Shown here piece after piece: positions 60,602-64,000 of a DNA stretch of 64,000 nucleotides. The stretch is from Agrococcus pavilionensis RW1 (lineage in GTDB: Bacteria > Actinomycetota > Actinomycetes > Actinomycetales > Microbacteriaceae): the NCBI RefSeq assembly GCF_000400485.1, contig NZ_ASHR01000025.1:1-64000 (forward strand), written 5' to 3'. Below the pieces are notes generated by a model that made no database searches, was not told the DNA's origin, and worked only from the letters and a program-made list of their open reading frames with translations. The position numbers and the translations under genes were made by a program. Each line of letters opens with the position of its first letter. Positions within the stretch are counted from its first letter, which is position 1.

Positions 60602-62002
60602 GTGCACCTCGACGGCCTGCTGGCATCCCTGCCGGCCCCGCTCGACATCTCGGCGGCCGAGGTCGCCGCCGCTCGCAGCCGCGACCTCGTGCTCGTCGTG
60701 CTCGACGACGACCCGACCGGCACGCAATCGGTCGCCGACCTCCCGGTGCTCACGCGCTGGGAGGCCGAGGACCTCGACTGGGCGCTCGCGCAGGACGCCC
60801 CCGCCGTCTACGTGCTCACCAACTCGCGCTCGCTCGACGAGCAGCAGGCCGCCGAGCGCAACCTCGAGGTCGTCGACGTCGCGCTCGCGGCGGCCGAGCG
60901 CGCCGGGAAGCGGGTCTCGTTCGTGAGCCGCGGCGACTCGACGCTCCGCGGTCACTTCCCGCTCGAGACCGACGTGCTGCGCGACGCGATCGCCGCGCGC
61001 GGTGAGGCGCCGCGGCTCACGATGCTCATCCCCGCCTTCCCCGACGCCGGCCGGATCACCGTCGACTCGATCCACTACTGGGTCGTCGACGGCGAGGCGA
61101 CGCCCGTGGGCGAGACGGCCTTCGCGCAGGACGCCACGTTCGGCTACCGCTCGTCCGACCTCCGCGACTGGGTCGCCGAGAAGACCGAGGGCCGCATCGC
61201 GCGCGACGAGGTCGCGGCGCTCACGATCGACGTCATCCGCGCCGGCACGGATGCGGTCGCCTCGTTCCTGCGCGGGCTCGCGCCCGGCACCGTCGTCGCC
61301 GTCGACGTCGTCGACGAGCACGACATGCGCCAGGTCGCGCTCGCGCTCCACGCGCTCGACCGCGAGGGCATCGACGCGCTCCTCCGCATCGGCCCGCCCT
61401 ACGTGCGCGCCCACATCGGGCAGGAGATCGCCGCGCCCGACACCGCCGGCGACATCGCCGCGCAGCACGAGCGCGGCGGGCTCGTCGTGGTCGGCAGCCA
61501 CGTGCCGCTCACGACCGCGCAGCTCGAGGCGCTCCGCGCCGACCGGCCCGGCACCGCGACCGTCGAGCTCGACGTGCGCTCCCTCATCGACGACCGGCGC
61601 GAGGCGCACCTCACGGAGCAAGCGGATGCCGTGGCGCGCGCGATCGCGTCGGGCACGGTCATCGTCCACACGAGCCGCGAGCTCGTCACGGGCCGCGACG
61701 GCGCCGAGAGCCTCGAGATCGCGCGCCGCGTCTCGGCCGGGCTCGTCGAGCTCGTCGCGCGCGTGCTCGAGCTCGCGCCGCCCCGCTTCGTCATCGCGAA
61801 GGGCGGCATCACCTCGAGCGACGTCGCGACCGAGGCGCTGCGCATCCGCCGCGCGCGCGTCGTCGGCCCCATGCTGCCGGGCATCGTCTCGCTCTGGCAG
61901 CCCCAGTCCGGGCCCGCCGAGGGCATCCCCTTCGTCGTCTTCGCCGGCAACGTCGGCGACACCGACTCGCTCGCGCGCGTCGTCCGCACGCTCGGCGACT
62001 GA
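60602..62002 (+). CDS. Four-carbon acid sugar kinase (DUF1537 family)
   Basis: 466 residues. The N-terminal domain has the family hallmark LDDDPTGTQSVAD, and SRGDSTLRGHF; the C-terminal nucleotide-binding domain has FVIAKGGITSSDVATEAL and PFVVFAGNVGDTDSL. Members phosphorylate 3-oxo-tetronate or similar acids (OtnK/DtnK). GTG 60602 follows AAGGGAG. The adjacent LtnD-like dehydrogenase supports a threonate/erythronate-type pathway. The exact stereochemistry is not predictable. Confidence 0.92.
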   Translation: MHLDGLLASLPAPLDISAAEVAAARSRDLVLVVLDDDPTGTQSVADLPVLTRWEAEDLDWALAQDAPAVYVLTNSRSLDEQQAAERNLEVVDVALAAAERAGKRVSFVSRGDSTLRGHFPLETDVLRDAIAARGEAPRLTMLIPAFPDAGRITVDSIHYWVVDGEATPVGETAFAQDATFGYRSSDLRDWVAEKTEGRIARDEVAALTIDVIRAGTDAVASFLRGLAPGTVVAVDVVDEHDMRQVALALHALDREGIDALLRIGPPYVRAHIGQEIAAPDTAGDIAAQHERGGLVVVGSHVPLTTAQLEALRADRPGTATVELDVRSLIDDRREAHLTEQADAVARAIASGTVIVHTSRELVTGRDGAESLEIARRVSAGLVELVARVLELAPPRFVIAKGGITSSDVATEALRIRRARVVGPMLPGIVSLWQPQSGPAEGIPFVVFAGNVGDTDSLARVVRTLGD

Positions 62003-62038
62003 CCGTCCACGACCTCAGATACAGGAACAGGAACAGCC

Positions 62039-62938
62039 ATGACCAGCACCGTCGCCGTCATCGGGCTCGGCGCCATGGGACTCCCCATGGCGACGCGGCT
62101 CGCCGCGCGCTTCGACGTCCGCGGATTCGACATCGCGGCCGAGCGCCTCACCCTCGCCGAGCAGCAGGGCGTCGCGCCCGCCGCGTCGGCCGCCGACGCC
62201 GTCGCGGGCGCCGACGCCGTCCTCGTCGCCGTGCGCACCGGCGAGCAGCTCCGCGAGCTGCTCTTCGGCGAGTCGGGCCTCGCCGCGCACCTCGCCGACG
62301 GCGCCGTCGTCATCCTCACGAGCACGGTCGGCACCGAAGGGATCGCCGACATCGCCGAGCGGCTCGCCGCCTCCGGCGCGCACCTCGTCGACGCGCCGCT
62401 CTCGGGCGGCCCCGTGCGCGCCGGCGAGGGCGACCTGCTCATCGTCGTCGGCGCCGAGCCCGCAGCGCTCGAGACCGCGCGGCCCGTGCTCGAGCAGCTC
62501 GCCTCGACCCTCTCGATCGTCGGTGACGAGCCCGGTGACGGGCAGGCGCTCAAGACGGTCAACCAGCTGCTGTGCGGCGTGCACATCGCCGCGGCCGCCG
62601 AGGCGCTCGCCCTCGCCGACGCGCTCGGGCTCGACCGCGAGCGCACCCTCGAGGCGCTCACGGCCGGCGCCGCGAGCTCGTTCATGCTCGGCAACCGCGG
62701 GCCCCGCGCGCTGCAGGCCTACGACGAGGACGGCGCCGAGGTGCTCAGCCGGCTCGACATCTTCGTGAAGGACCTCGGCATCGTCGGCGCGGCGGCCCGT
62801 GCCCACCACCTCGCCGCGCCCGTCGCGGCCGCCGCCGAGCAGCTCTTCCTGCTCGGCGAGGCGCAGGGCCTCGGCCACCTCGACGACTCCGCGGTCATCC
62901 GCGTCGTCGCCCCGACGCTGCGCGGGGAGGTGCGGTGA
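62039..62938 (+). CDS. NAD(P)-dependent beta-hydroxyacid dehydrogenase (LtnD-like)
   Basis: 299 residues: Rossmann motif VAVIGLGAMGLPMATRL, substrate-binding LVDAPLSGGPVRAGEG, and catalytic Lys in GQALKTVNQLL. The 3-hydroxyisobutyrate dehydrogenase family includes L-threonate dehydrogenase, which makes the 3-oxo acid for the DUF1537 kinase. Its stop overlaps the permease ATG (TGATG). A TCAGATA half-site lies 18-24 bases upstream of the start. Confidence 0.9.
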   Translation: MTSTVAVIGLGAMGLPMATRLAARFDVRGFDIAAERLTLAEQQGVAPAASAADAVAGADAVLVAVRTGEQLRELLFGESGLAAHLADGAVVILTSTVGTEGIADIAERLAASGAHLVDAPLSGGPVRAGEGDLLIVVGAEPAALETARPVLEQLASTLSIVGDEPGDGQALKTVNQLLCGVHIAAAAEALALADALGLDRERTLEALTAGAASSFMLGNRGPRALQAYDEDGAEVLSRLDIFVKDLGIVGAAARAHHLAAPVAAAAEQLFLLGEAQGLGHLDDSAVIRVVAPTLRGEVR

Positions 62939-64000
62939 TGGAGTACCCCCTCGGCGTGCTGATCGCCATCGGCCTCGGCGGCATCGGGCTCCTGCTGCTG
63001 CTCATCATCCGCTTCAAGGTGCAGGCGTTCTACGCCCTGCTGCTCACCTCGATCATCGTCGGCATCGTCGCGGGCCTGCCGCTCACGACCATCCCGGCGA
63101 CCGACGACGCCCCCGAGCGGCTCGGTGTCATCCAGGCGATCATCGCCGGCGTCGGCGGCACGCTCGGCTCGGTCGCCGTGCTGGTCGCGCTCGGCTCGAT
63201 GCTCGGCAAGATCATCGAGATCTCGGGCGGCGCCGAGTCGCTCGCCGGCAGGTTCACGAGCTGGCTCGGGCCGAAGCGCGTCGCGGTCGCCCTCACCGCG
63301 GCCGCGGGCATCCTCGCGATCCCCGTCTTCTTCGACGCGGGCTTCATCATCCTCATCCCCATCATCTACGCCTTCTCGAAGGCGGCGGGGCTGAGCCCGA
63401 TGAAGTTCGGCCTCCCGATCGCGGGCATCATGCTCGCCGTGCACGTCGCGGTGCCCCCGCACCCCGGCATCGTCGGCGGCGCGACGATCCTCGGCGCCGA
63501 CATCGGCTGGGTGACGATCCTCTCGCTCGTCATCTCCGTGCCGCTCGCCTTCGCCTCGTACTTCGTCGCGAAGCGCATGAACCGGCGCGAGTTCGCGATG
63601 CTGCCGGCGACGAAGGCGATGTTCGACTCCTTCGGCACCGAGGCCGACACCGTGGGCGGCGGCAGCTCGCTCGCCGAGGGCGAGAAGGCGCCGAGCGCCT
63701 GGACGATCCTCGCGATCATCATCCTGCCGCTCGCGCTCATCATGGTCGGCACGACGATCGCGCCCTCGATGGAGGTCGGCAGCTTCTGGCACGGCTTCCT
63801 CTCGATGATCGGCCAGCCGATCTTCGCCCTCATGGTCGCGATCGGCGTCGCGATGATCGCGCTCGGCGTGCGCCGCGGCTGGTCGTCGAGCCACCTCGGC
63901 GAGGTCATGGAGTCGGCGCTGCCGGCCGCCGCGGTCATCATCCTCGTCACGGGAGCCGGCGGCGCGTTCGGCCGCATCCTCACCGAGACGGGCATCGGCG
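62938..64000 (+). CDS. GntP-family gluconate/acid-sugar permease, right-truncated
   Basis: 354 residues are visible from ATG 62938; the gene runs off the right edge. There are many membrane segments, and the GntP-type pattern (GSMLGKIIEISGGAESLAGRF, PVFFDAGFIILIPIIYAFSKAAGLSP, HVAVPPHPGIVGGA) is clear. It probably imports the acid sugar processed by the two preceding genes. About 100 residues are expected beyond the window; an aldolase or isomerase gene may follow. Confidence 0.9.
   Translation, partial: MEYPLGVLIAIGLGGIGLLLLLIIRFKVQAFYALLLTSIIVGIVAGLPLTTIPATDDAPERLGVIQAIIAGVGGTLGSVAVLVALGSMLGKIIEISGGAESLAGRFTSWLGPKRVAVALTAAAGILAIPVFFDAGFIILIPIIYAFSKAAGLSPMKFGLPIAGIMLAVHVAVPPHPGIVGGATILGADIGWVTILSLVISVPLAFASYFVAKRMNRREFAMLPATKAMFDSFGTEADTVGGGSSLAEGEKAPSAWTILAIIILPLALIMVGTTIAPSMEVGSFWHGFLSMIGQPIFALMVAIGVAMIALGVRRGWSSSHLGEVMESALPAAAVIILVTGAGGAFGRILTETGIG

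Noticed and set aside
1-64000. tRNA, rRNA, CRISPR arrays and insertion sequences
   Set aside because: No cloverleaf-like sequence, no evenly spaced repeats and no transposase or terminal inverted repeats were seen in the intergenic regions.

Overview
The window is about 64 kb of a high-GC actinobacterial chromosome around the replication origin. Several traits point to the family Microbacteriaceae, possibly Agrococcus or a close relative (the genus is an inference). They are roughly 70% GC, the order rpmH-dnaA-dnaN-gnd-recF-dciA, the block rpmH-rnpA-yidD-yidC-khpB-rsmG-parS-parA-parB-trxA-trxB-murJ, many GTG starts, many stop/start overlaps, and leaderless genes with a -10 box six bases before the start codon. 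I see no tRNA or rRNA gene, no CRISPR array and no insertion sequence.

Layout. At 1-8.9 kb lie a left-truncated DUF222/HNH nuclease gene, the zinc-free ribosomal protein genes rpmB-rpmG-rpsN, a membrane protein gene, a five-gene zinc uptake operon (znuA-znuC-znuB-znuB-zur) behind a Zur box, and nadE. At 8.9-18.9 kb lie an aminotransferase coupled to a branched-chain-type 2-oxoacid dehydrogenase (E1alpha, E1beta, E2), a family 65 disaccharide phosphorylase with a PfkB-type kinase, and a WXG100-like small protein paired with an alpha/beta-hydrolase-like protein. At 19.0-24.0 kb lie a low-molecular-weight phosphatase gene, purB, and a polymorphic-toxin cassette: a CpnT-like WXG carrier, a stand-alone HNH/EndoVII-type nuclease toxin, two candidate immunity genes, and a divergent candidate immunity gene. 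At 24.0-36.8 kb lies housekeeping and stress metabolism: alcohol dehydrogenase, catalase with a Fur-family regulator, sulfurtransferase, small membrane and lipoproteins, M20 amidohydrolase, flavin reductase, disulfide oxidoreductase, Fpg glycosylase, a Ser/Pro/Ala-rich secreted protein, an NYN/OST-HTH protein and a cysteine-less HesB-like protein.

From 36.9 to 59.7 kb is the replication, ribosome and segregation core: dnaB, rplI-rpsR-ssb-rpsF, pcnA, the DUF6049/murJ pair, trxB-trxA, parB-parA with six parS sites in a 1.3-kb noncoding stretch, rsmG-khpB-yidC-yidD-rnpA-rpmH, then dnaA, the presumed oriC, dnaN, gnd, recF and dciA. Where gyrB-gyrA usually follow dciA, there is instead a GntR-regulated operon for a four-carbon acid sugar (kinase, dehydrogenase, GntP-type permease cut by the right edge).

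The least explained signals are regulatory. A 22-bp element with GAAGT/ACTTC arms occurs almost identically in oriC and upstream of dnaB. Twin 18-bp palindromes exactly 40 bp apart lie in oriC. Tandem DnaA-box-like pairs sit inside the parS cluster. The heptamer GGATGCG/CGCATCC is strongly over-represented in genes and in terminator stems. The best candidate for a little-described protein system is the split WXG/toxin/immunity cassette at 20.9-24.0 kb.
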